Below are positions 11,517-21,363 of a DNA stretch of 64,000 nt, piece by piece. Position numbers and translations under genes: made by a program. Within the stretch, counting starts at the first letter, position 1, and each line of letters opens with the position of its first letter. The stretch is from positions 3,577,505-3,641,504 of the forward strand of contig NC_064434.1 of assembly GCF_023343835.1 (NCBI RefSeq). The letters are read 5' to 3'. The DNA is from Lagopus muta (Eukaryota; Chordata; Aves; Galliformes; Phasianidae). Below the pieces are notes generated by a model. That model was not told the origin of the DNA. It saw only the letters and a program-made list of their open reading frames with translations, and did no database searches.

Positions 11517-11782
11517 AGGGATGAAGGATGCTCTTTTCATCCCAGGGCCCATGCGGATCCATTCGCATCTCAGCTCCATCCTGCCCTGTGCTTCCACCGT
11601 TCTGTCTGAGCACCATGCTACAGTGACTTGGCCCTTCCTCTCCAAGCGGTGTCCCTGTCCCCTCCACCTCCCACGGCCCTAATTCAGGCAGGATTGCACA
11701 CCATGGGGGTGAACACCTTGGGTTGGATATGGGCGCCACCATGACCACAGGCCGCACCAGGCACGTTGCAGCCCATCACCCT

Positions 11783-11854
11783 GACCTCGTGGCGCAAGGG
11801 CAGCGCGTCTGACTCCAGATCAGAAGGTTATGTGTTCAAATCACATCGGGGTCA
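11783..11854 (+). tRNA. tRNA-Trp (CCA)
   Basis: A 72-base gene with the same acceptor and anticodon arms as the copies at 11445 and 13027. The D loop reads AAGGGCAG and the T stem is ATGTG/CACAT, both still paired. A T4 tract lies about 40 bases downstream. Its 5' flank (CAGCCCATCACCCT) and 3' flank (CACACGTGGGGCAA) match those of the copy at 13027-13098 in inverted orientation, so these two arose by a duplication larger than the gene. Confidence 0.93.
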
Positions 11855-12258
11855 CACGTGGGGCAATACTGCACATCCTCTCTCCCGCCTCTGCTTTTCT
11901 GACCCGAGACAAAGGACCATCGTTTACCGTGGCTTTCAGCTGACCTCCACAGGATCTCCCAGAACCCCCTATGGGGCTCAATCACAAGGCAGCTGGCAAA
12001 GTGGCTGGATGACTGTTGGTGGGCTGTGGACAGTGGTCATAAGTCCAGTTGATGTTTCTCACCCCTTGGTATTGCTTTGGATGTTGCTGAAGGTCTGCGT
12101 GATGGGCACAGAGGATGTTTTACAGAATGAAGGATACAAGAAGCCCACTGGGAGGCACCAGGCTGCTGAGGGGCCAGTGGCACAAAGGACAATGGCCTGT
12201 GCTTGTCACACAGCTGGGCACCCCAACGGCAGCAGAGCTGGAGCCCAGATCACCACGA

Positions 12259-12450
12259 CAAATGACCACACCTTTATCACTAATAGAGAGGTTTGACCTC
12301 GCCCTCATGTACCTTCAGCCAGCAGAATGGAGGGCAATGAAAACAAAACTTCAGCTTCCAGTGCAGTCATGGGATCACGCTAGATGTGAACACATCCCCA
12401 TGATCCAGCAGTGGCCCAGATGCTTGTATAGACAGAAAAAAAATCCTCAT
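12259..12450 (+). repeat. Dispersed duplicated block, copy B
   Basis: Partner of 8391-8580 (see that entry). The copy lies just upstream of the tRNA-Arg gene, inside the tRNA cluster. It carries an extra segment of about 20 bases (CATCCCCATGATCCAGCAGT) in the second half. Confidence 0.85.
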
Positions 12451-12560
12451 TTCCCGACAGCATGGTCAGGACAAGCACAGTTGGGATCATCATTGTTCCT
12501 TATCTACATCCCACCCAATGCCATGCAGTGATGGAAGCCCCCAGGGCTCACAGGGGGCCA

Positions 12561-12633
12561 GGGCCAGTGGCGCAATGGATAACGCGCCTGACTACGGATC
12601 AGGAGATTGCAGGTTCGACTCCTGCCTGGCTCG
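12561..12633 (+). tRNA. tRNA-Arg (ACG)
   Basis: A 73-base gene. Acceptor GGGCCAG pairs with CTGGCTC, discriminator G. The anticodon stem CCTGA/TCAGG carries loop CTACGGA, anticodon ACG (read as ICG). The T arm has GCAGG TTCGACT CCTGC. The A box (TGGCGCAATGG) and B box (GGTTCGACTCC) are intact. A TTTT tract at 12637-12640, four bases past the end, is a good pol III terminator. It looks functional. Confidence 0.95.
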
Positions 12634-13026
12634 ACACTTTTAATCTTCTCGGGGCACCTGCTTGTTCTCTCCACAAAGGTCTTGCTGCAGTGCTGCGTGG
12701 GATTTTTCCATCCCAGCTGAACGATGCTACATTTTCTTTTGCTGAACTCCAGGTCACTCTGAACGGTGTTTGACCCCACTGGTGTCATTTGTGGACTCAG
12801 GTTTCACCCCATCCTATCACTGAGTAATTTAGTGAAGATGTCTAACAGCAATATCATTAACATTGACCTCTGATGTGCACCTGCCCCGTTACACTTCCAT
12901 GCAAGAACCGCCCCAGGTAGGTCCAGGTTCCTCAGCTGTAAAGGTTTGCCAGAACGCCCCCCCAAATGCAGGGAGACCATCAGAAAAGCAGAGGCAAAAG
13001 AACTGAGCAGAGTTTTGCCCCACGTG

Positions 13027-13098
13027 TGACCCCGATGTGATTTGAACACATAACCTTCTGATCTGGAGTCAGACGCGCTGCCCTTGCGCCACGAGGTC
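13027..13098 (-). tRNA. tRNA-Trp (CCA)
   Basis: A 72-base minus-strand gene with all stems intact: acceptor GACCTCG/CGGGGTC, anticodon CCA in loop CTCCAGA, T stem ATGTG/CACAT. Relative to the copy at 11783 the D loop has AAGGGCAG and both flanks are shared, so the pair forms an inverted duplicate around the tRNA-Arg gene. A T4 tract follows within about 30 bases on its strand. Confidence 0.93.
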
Positions 13099-13842
13099 AG
13101 GGTGGTGGGCTGAGTTCATGGCTAATATCTGTTGTGGCTCATGGTCATGATGGTGCACATCTTCTCCAAGGCGACCAGTGGTGGAGTGCCCATGCATCCC
13201 TGCAGAAAGGTGCTTCTGCCCTTGTGTCTCTGATTGATCTTGTGCTCTCCTGTGAAGTCCAAATTGCTAGAAGAAGCTTGCATGGTAATCAAAGGGAGGA
13301 CTCTGATACACCTGTGAGATGCATCTCTCTATGCAAGTCTTCTGGGAGCTGTGGTGTGGACTGAGTTCATGGTTCTCCGTTCTTCGTGCTACCATTTCCC
13401 TTGTCTGCTGAATGCCAGCAGGTGAGCTGGTGTTACAGCATCTTACCTTGCTCATCTGTTCCATAACAGGCTACACTGGGGCTGGTACACCTACCAGGTG
13501 TCAGAAAGGAGGTGAAACCTCCCTTCTTCCTCCCCAGTGCCATGCCCATGCCAGAGGAAGAATGTGCTGGGGGCCATGTAGGCTCCAGGCTGGAAGGAGG
13601 CTGGGGCGAACGGTGCAATGGGCAACACAGCTGACCTCGAGGCTGGCTCTTTCCTGATTTGGTGTAATCCTGCCCAAACCTGACTGTAGTGAGAGAGATG
13701 GGGTTCAGGCTGCCCTGGGGTTTCTCTTGAAGTGGTGGGCTTCTAGGCTTGGGCTTTTCCCTGCCTCTGGCTTGTTTTCTTTCTTTGTCATGTATTCCAC
13801 CAAGGAAAACATCTTTATCAGAAATTCATTGGGCAATTACAG
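13099..13842. other. Intergenic, right flank of tRNA cluster
   Basis: No gene supported. A stretch near 13612-13650 faintly resembles a tRNA D arm but lacks the other arms. Confidence 0.5.
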
Positions 13843-13935
13843 AATCACAGAATCACAGAATTGTAGGGGTTGGAAGGGACCTCTAGAGATCATCGAGTCC
13901 AACCCCCTGCCAAAGCAGGTTCCCTAAACCAGGTC
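13843..13935 (-). mobile_element. CR1 LINE 3' terminus
   Basis: Tail CAGAATCACAGAATCACAGAA, then TGTAGGGGTTGGAAGGGACC and CCAACCCCCTGCCAAAGCAG. Same subfamily as 17721, 20764 and 55162. Confidence 0.9.
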
Positions 13936-15436
13936 GCAAACCAATTGTCTCAAATACAGCTGGTGCTACATCTCTCTCACGAATGCTATCTGGATAGCAT
14001 CACCTCCATCCTTCCCATTCCCATTCCCTCTTTCTTTCAAAGAGTGATGTTTCCCACTCCTTTCCATCCCACTTTTGCTTCGTTGCACTTCCATCTCACC
14101 CCACATCATTTCTCATTGCTCTCGTTTGGCTTAGTGTCAAATAATAGTGCCATCATCCTGTAACTGTTCTCTGACTATAGAAGACACTGATGAGAGTGAA
14201 GCACTGCAGGGCTGGGATCTGCTTTAGAAATGTGCCTAGGAGGAAGGTGCATACCTGTGCACCAGGCAGCAGAGCTCCCAATAGCACCACAGTTACAGAT
14301 TTCCTACAATTGCATGTTAGATAAAGTTTATATAAAGTTACAAGAAAGTTCACATTACAGTTATATACTTATCCTGAATGCAGGGAGTTCACTCCCTAGA
14401 GCTCAGTGTCAGAAAGCAAACATCTTCCCTGCTCTCCAGACCCTTTAAAAGTCATCACACGCCTTCTCTTGAATTAGCAATGCTGAAGATGGAGAAAAGA
14501 GGCTTTGCCAGCCTTTCCCACCTAGCCATTCCCACCAGAGGGAGCCAGGAGCTCGTGGGCTCGCAAGCTGCAGAGGATACGCTGTGCTGAGTGATCAGTC
14601 ATCCCTAGGCCATGCTGCAAATCCCTCCACACAGGGCTGTGTTCGTGTGTTAGACTCCTGACACAACACTGGGGGCATAACACGTCTTGAAGAGATGCAG
14701 GAGGTATTTTTGGATACTTGACCTTACCAGCTTCATATTTAAATAGAATACACTGATGTAGGCGTGATATTGATATGACAGAGTACCAACTTTTTCAGAT
14801 TTATCACAAGAATATCCAGCTTCCCACTCAACACCCTTAAAAATCCCTTAAAACATTACAAACAAGGTCACCTTATCAGATAGTTTGAGAAGTATTTAAC
14901 CTCAGCTGCAGCCAAATTCTGCTTGTTTACACTGCTAGAATGCAAACCTTTATTAGCAGCTGGGGAAAGCAGCTGGTTCCCAAAATTGTAGTGTCCCAGG
15001 CTTCTTCAGAACTATCCCATAGCCACTGAATTTAAGCTTAAAACAAATGAGAAATCCTCCCATCTCATGCTTCCTCCCCTTCCTCACACTTCCAAATGCT
15101 GTGAATGTCCATGGGATAATACACAATTTTCTGAATTTGTCTAGAGGACATTGAATGACATTTCATTCAAGGGTAGAAGCTTCTCCCTCATTACTGACTG
15201 CCTTCTTCTTCAGCATATCCTTTTTCCAGGACTTGCACCCACCCGGCAGGCACTTCTCAGGAGCCACCATGGTGATTTCATAAGCAGAGGTGCCTGGTGG
15301 AGGTGCCTGTGGCTGGCAAGGCTGGGCAGTTGGCTGCAGCACTGGAGCACTTTCCCACAGTAAACCTCCTGCAGCTTTAGGAGAACTCATTCCATTGGGT
15401 GTCACTGTTCTCATCTCGTAACAATAATAATAATCA
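13936..15436. other. Intergenic, nothing recognised
   Basis: Unique AT-rich DNA with no supported gene or repeat. Confidence 0.5.
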
Positions 15437-15655
15437 CAGTCACAGAACCATAGAGCCATTCAGGTTGGAAAAGTCCTCTAAGATCACCCAGCTCAACCTC
15501 ACCCACCCCCACCGTGCCCACTGCCCACGTCCCTCAGTGCCACATCACCCATTGAACCCCACCACCTCCCTGGGCAGCTGTGCCACGGCACCGCTGCTCT
15601 TTATGAGAAGAAATTGTTCCTAGTATCCAACCTGAAACTCTCCTGGGAAGTTGAT
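15437..15655 (-). mobile_element. CR1 LINE 3'-end fragment
   Basis: Minus-oriented: ACAGAACCATAGAGCC, AGGTTGGAAAAGTCC, CACCTCCCTGGGCAGCTGTG and TCCAACCTGAAACTCTCCTG. Confidence 0.88.
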
Positions 15656-16305
15656 GGGTACTGATCACTGATACACAGTTCTTCCCTGCCAATTGCACCA
15701 GAGATGAAGGCAGCTTCTGGGAACAACTATAAATACATACTTAGTGCTTCCCATGCTCCCATCAGAAGTGATTTTGCATATAAGTTTGGGGGTTGATGCA
15801 GTATGTTTTTCTGCCTGTGGCCTTTATAGATTTAGCTGAGGTGACTGGGAGAGGTGAGCAGGGATGCTGTTACATGGGCTGTTTGCATTGGTGTGGAAAG
15901 TTAGATTAGCAAGAGCAGCTCCACAGCAGAATGATCACTGAAGGGCTTATCTGTGTTCCCCAGATTAAGAAAAAGGAACAAGCCTTTACCAAAGACTGCT
16001 TATCTCACATAGCACAGACACATACCTGAGGGCTGGGTTGAAGTCTGTGTCTCTGTTGACTCCAAGGAAAACAAGATGATGCTAAATTAGACAGCTGGGC
16101 TGAGTTTCACTGTACTGCCTTTGGAGGCTGACAGCACAGAAGCCTTCATTTGAACCACCGTTCTGCATTCCCCTTTATAGTTAGTGCAGAGGTGCAAGCA
16201 CTGGGTGTATGTGTCTGTACAAATGTCTTTCCTACCTGGAACAAAGTGGGAGAAGAGGAAAGCAACAAGCAGTGAAAGTTCCTGAGGGCAGAGGCACCAA
16301 GGATT
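15656..16305. other. Intergenic, nothing recognised
   Basis: No supported features. Confidence 0.5.
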
Positions 16306-16378
16306 ATAGAATCATAGAATCATTAAGGTTGGAAAAGGCCAATAAAGCCATCTAGCCCAACTGCCAACCCATCAGTGA
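16306..16378 (-). mobile_element. CR1 LINE 3' terminus
   Basis: TAGAATCATAGAATCATTAA then GGTTGGAAAAGGCC and GCCATCTAGCCCAACTGCC. Confidence 0.85.
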
Positions 16379-17720
16379 ATGAGAACAGAGGATTCAGTGT
16401 TTACACGGTCTTGGGGACCAAGGAGGACTAGAAACCGTTTTCACAGTGTAAGCTGTGGTCAAAGCTGTTACAAACACCTCCATACATCACTTCCCCTGCA
16501 CACAGTCGCAATTTGTCACCTCTGAGTCTGGGCAGCTGATGTGTACAAGCAACAGGGACTATGGAGAGAAACCTTTACCAAAATGAATTTCATCCAAAAT
16601 CAAAGCACGGTTCATTTGTTTTCCCTAGGGTGACATTTATGGTCATAATTTGAAAGGGATCACGACTGTAGCAAATCTTACAGTCTGACAGTGAGAGCAT
16701 TCACGTGCAAAGGCTGGAAATGATAGGGAAGGATTCTGAATGCTAGGTTATTGGAAAAGCACTCCTCTTCCAGCAGGTTATTAACACACCCAAGGTACAA
16801 GTATTAGAAAGCTGAGTTCCTGCTTTAGTCTGATGAAGAACTAAGTTGGATCTTGTCTGAGAGCTGAGATATTCCCCTTGGCTTCAGCTGGAGCTTGGGA
16901 GAGTTGTCATTTCCCTGTCAGTGCCTTCGTTTCCTTCTTTTCTCTGGAATGTATGAAAATGGAGATAGACAGTGCTCCTGTCGCATGGCTGCCTGGCAGA
17001 CACAATGGCACCTGCAAATCTGGAAGGAAAAGCCAACAAAGGAACCAGAAAGGCAGAAAACAATGCACATGGGCTGGGGGGAACGTTTATAATGTTGGCA
17101 CCGAGGTCACTGGGTCGGAACAACATCAATAAATACAGAAACAGGCTCGAATAAGTGACAGTTTTAATATATTATTGGCAGAATGACTCGAGTTCTGTAG
17201 GGATGGATTCTCAAGAAAGCTGTCATGAATCACTTGTTCTATGCTCTTTGCACACCTGTGAAACTAGGAGTGCTGCTCTCTAAGTCTGCAAATGGATGAT
17301 CTGCCCCTCATGTGCCTCCCTGATGCTGCCATAGGACCTGCGATGCATTGCTGGGTCTCCAAAGAAAGAAATCAGGAGTAGTGGGCATCCCATCTGCAGA
17401 CAAAGGAAATAGAGGACTCCATTCTGTCTTGTGAAAGGTGTTTTGGAAAACAACCCCCATTTCGTTTGTCAACAGAGAAGTAGAAAGTGACAACATTTAT
17501 TGGAGCAGAGTGGGCAAGCTTGTTTCTAGCTTATGAGCATCCCTAAAGTGTTTGGTTCTGTTGAAGAGAACACCATGGGTATCCAGGTGTTGAACAGTGG
17601 CTTCAGGCAGCAGCCGTAGGAACCTGCAACACTAATCTATTCTTTAATCTGATTTATTCTTTAATCTAGTCTTTATTTGTAAGTAGCTGATGCTATTTTG
17701 GAATGCTATTCCTTACCTGG
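16379..17720. other. Intergenic, nothing recognised
   Basis: Several short frames overlap at 16880-17150 in different phases; none has coding or splice support. Confidence 0.5.
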
Positions 17721-17816
17721 TGTAGGGAACCTGCTTTGGCAGGGGGTTGGACTCGATGATCTCTGGAGGTCCCTTCCAACCCCTACAGTTCTGTGATTCT
17801 GTGATTCTGTGATTTT
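17721..17816 (+). mobile_element. CR1 LINE 3' terminus
   Basis: Plus-oriented: GGGAACCTGCTTTGGCAGG, GGTCCCTTCCAACCCC, then three TTCTGTGA tail units. Confidence 0.9.
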
Positions 17817-18529
17817 AATAATACAGTAAGCTCCATGAAAACCAAGACCTGGCACCCAGAGCATGAACCAATCCAGTTGGCTGCATACTGCTGTAATGCC
17901 TTGTTCTTGGAGAAAGGTTCTGCCATTTGAGGACTTGAGGTGTGGGACAACAGTGGTGCACACTGAGTCTATTCTGGAAGACCTTCCAGCAATTTCCACA
18001 TGAGTGACAAAACCAAATGAGCTTTCCCCAGAATTCCAGGTGGGTGCGTTTCAACTGACACATGGGTTTTCCATGAGATGTACAACACATTCAGATCAAA
18101 ACTACATGAGAAGAATAGTAAGATCAATCTTCACTTCTGAGGGAGAAGTTCTTCCTGGTACTTTCATATTCTGATGTTCAGATGCTTGCTCTGTGTGACG
18201 TGTGAGTGGAGGTGGCAATGACCAGTGATCTGTGCTGGCTTGACCTCACCAAGTTAAATAACCATCTGCATGTTTTCCAAAATGTTTGAAAGCAAAATGA
18301 GCCAGTGCAGGATCCAGGAGACGTAGCCTGTGGCAATGTCTGTCCTTCCAGCTGCAGCCTGGAGATCACTGTCTGAGGTGGATTTGGTTTGCCAGGTAGG
18401 AAGCATCCTCCACGAGGGTGGAGGAGCTACAGGGTATGGGATTTGGGCCTGGTTGTGGTGGTGTAAGGGATGAATGAGAAGGATGATACTCTATGACACT
18501 CCTGACAGCCCATCATCATTTTTCCCCCA

Positions 18530-18730
18530 GAGGGTGGTGAGGCACTGGAACAGGTTGCCCAAGGAGGCTGTGGATGCCCCATCCCTGCAGGCATTCAAGG
18601 CCAGGCTGGATGTGGCTCTGGGCAGCCTGGGCTGCTGGTTGGTGACCTGCACACAGCAGGGGGTTGGAACTGGATGAACATTTGTGGCCCTTTTCAACCC
18701 AGGCCATTCCATGCTTCTAGGTTCTACGAT
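18530..18730 (+). mobile_element. CR1 LINE 3'-end fragment
   Basis: GGTGGTGAGGCACTGGAACA, GGTTGCCCAAGGAGGCTGTG, GGCATTCAAGGCCAGGCTGG, and a short tail. It belongs to the subfamily of 45464, 46753 and 55786. Confidence 0.92.
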
Positions 18731-20763
18731 CATGTACGTGACTCTATTTACCTCCCTTGTCATCTGCCACTGTGAGGTGAAGAGGGCTTTCCAGGGTCCC
18801 CAGGCTGACTGAGGTTATTAGCAGGGCAATTAGCAGCAATTATGGATTTTTGCAGGGCCACGTAGCCCGCTCCTCCTGGTGAAAAGTGAGTTTATGGCAA
18901 CTTCATGGGGCTAATTTTATGGAAATTTTGTGTGATTTTCATGTTGCTTTTACAAACACAGGGCCCATGCCTTGCTCTCCCCAGCAATCCTCATATGGCT
19001 AAGCTTGGTGCTAGTAGGGGATAGTGAAGTACCTGGAGTATTCCATGAGAAAAGACATCATGGTGTGCTCCAGAAGAGGCTAAAACTACATACAAAATTA
19101 AGAGAAGAGAGTTTTCAATCCATCTGTCCTATCGCTGTCCATAACATCCATGGGCCTCAGGTCATTAGCCATCCTACAGTGGTCCCAGGGTCCTTTCTTA
19201 GTTGAGAAATAATAATCAGCAGCTTGTTCAAAGTTTTCAACAGTTTGTCCCCAAAGTTCTGAGAGAAAACTACAAATTACTCACAGACATTTGTTATATT
19301 TGTTAAACAGTTCTGGAAATATATATATATATATATTATTTCCTTTATGTCCTGCAGAGTGGAGAAATTTTGATATTAAGAGAAATAAATTCTTTTTTTT
19401 TCTCCCAGTGACAAATCCATAGCAACAAGTTGGGGAAGTCCCAGCTCACTTCGGTCCAAACTCAACCCATTTCTGTTTTCCAGGTCAATGAGTCATGAAA
19501 TATGACTGAAATATGCACGAAACTCCATCTGTATCTTACTTGAACATTACTTGTACATTACTCGTACATGACTTGCAGGCAGCCTGGCCATTAACTCATT
19601 CATCTGATAACATTTCATACCTACCCCCTTTTGTCGCAGTACACGATGTTTGCCATGTGCAGGCTGCAAGAATGTCTATGATGCTCTCCAATGTGCACAC
19701 AGGCCCAGGTGCTTGCAGAATCTACTGCCCTGTAAATGATGACTGGGGTGGGGGATGCCTCTTTAATGCATGCAAATGCTGTAAGAAATACAGAGCAATA
19801 GCGTTTGTTCCCAAACAGTAAAGAAATGAAAAAGGATCTGCATTCTAAGCACCAAACCATTTCTGTTTTCCTCTTAGGCTCTTTCATGATTCCTCAATAA
19901 AAGAATTATTCTTCCGTATCTGACTCCTGGTGTTCATCCATTTAGTTTGGGTTGCTTCTATGGGGGTCTGAGGAGAAAAAATCCCACTTTATCAACTGCA
20001 GATACAGCAAATAAAGAAATTCTGACAAGGGGAACACTTTCTATTCAAGGAAAGGAGTGTAACAAGAGCTGAGTGTTAAAATCCACGTTGATTCAAATAC
20101 TGGAAGTGAGGTACCAAGCACAATAATTAGGGGTAGGCTTGCTCTTCACAAATAAATGTGTTTTTTGTTACACCAGAGCAAGGTGTGGACGCAGCTTACA
20201 TTAGCTGAAATTACACTGCTGTAGCAGTTGGTAGAGCAGAAAGATTTTTCAGTGCTGTTTCGTGTGATGCTGTTGGATAAGAAGGCATTAATACTTTATT
20301 TTTTTCTTTTCTGACAGCTCTGTAGCTAGGATATGGGATCCCTATGTCATCTTTGAAGAACAGCAGATACTCTTAGTTCTGTATTTGACCAGCTAAGTGT
20401 ACAGGTAGCTATAGCACAAACTGCTGTAAACATGGCCCCTAAGCTCCCAGTGTAGCCAATCATGTAATTTCAGTCCTAGAAGCACTAATTAAACATTTGA
20501 CTGATATGTAGACACACCCATTGTAGACTCCTACGTCTTGGTGTCTGAGTTTGTCTGAGCCTTGCACTGACCAGCACCACTGGGCTTCGATCGACTGACC
20601 ACACGCAGGTGTCCAGGGCCACAGGAATGGCATTGGGTTGTAGTTATGTGCAGGTTGGCCCCAAGGTCCTATGTCTCCTGTAAGATGACTTGGAAACTCC
20701 AGAGCATCACAGAGGAGTTAGGCCTATATGTTTGGGCAACTGAATGAAGTCCACAGTAGCCTA
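18731..20763. other. Intergenic, nothing recognised
   Basis: Contains a short (AT)n run near 19318-19336 and otherwise unique sequence upstream of AvBD11. Confidence 0.5.
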
Positions 20764-20846
20764 CCCTAGGGAACCTGCTTTAGTGGGGGGTTGGACTAGG
20801 TGATCTCCAGAGGTCCCTTCCAACCCCTGTGATTCTGTGATTTTAT
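20764..20846 (+). mobile_element. CR1 LINE 3' terminus
   Basis: AGGGAACCTGCTTTAGTGGG, GGTTGGACTAGGTGATCTCC, GGTCCCTTCCAACCCC and tail units. Confidence 0.9.
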
Positions 20847-21276
20847 CAACCAACCAATGCCTTCAGAGAGAAATCTGGTTGTTTAGTTTGTTCACGCACC
20901 AATAAATGAAGACAGCAAACACTGCAGCAGCACCTTGGGCCCTCTCTTATGCTCAGCATCACCAACAACCCAATGTCATTCCCAGACGCTTTCTCCCCTA
21001 CCGAAACAACGGCTCATTTTCTCCACGTGGCCCATTAGCAATTAACAAATTGAAGTTCAGTAACGAGGCTCTTGGGTTGGGTCGGTTTTGAGAAGCAGCC
21101 CTCCTGGAGGCATGGTGAGGAGGTACAGTTACCTCTGTGCTGGCTTTTGTGACCCTCTGTCATTGTTCAGGCTTAGCCGTGTGCAGCGGTCAAGCTGTAC
21201 TCGTTACTCCATGGCCTGCCTTCCACATTCCCCACTGCCAAAGTTCCCTGGACAGCCTGGTTTGTTCCCAAAGCTC

Positions 21277-21283
21277 TATAAAA
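21277..21283 (+). promoter_or_regulatory. TATA box of AvBD11
   Basis: TATAAAA lies 87 bases before the AvBD11 start codon, which puts transcription start near 21307. No other AT-rich core element is closer. Confidence 0.7.
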
Positions 21284-21363
21284 ACAAGAGTGCTCCTTGC
21301 TCCCTTGTTCCAGGTTTCTGGTGTTGTCACCCTGTCTCCACGCTGCGGCTGAGATCTTCTACC

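Noticed and set aside
13612-13650. tRNA-like D-arm sequence (GGTGCAATGGGCAAC)
   Set aside because: No acceptor stem, anticodon arm or B box follows; too short to call even a relic.
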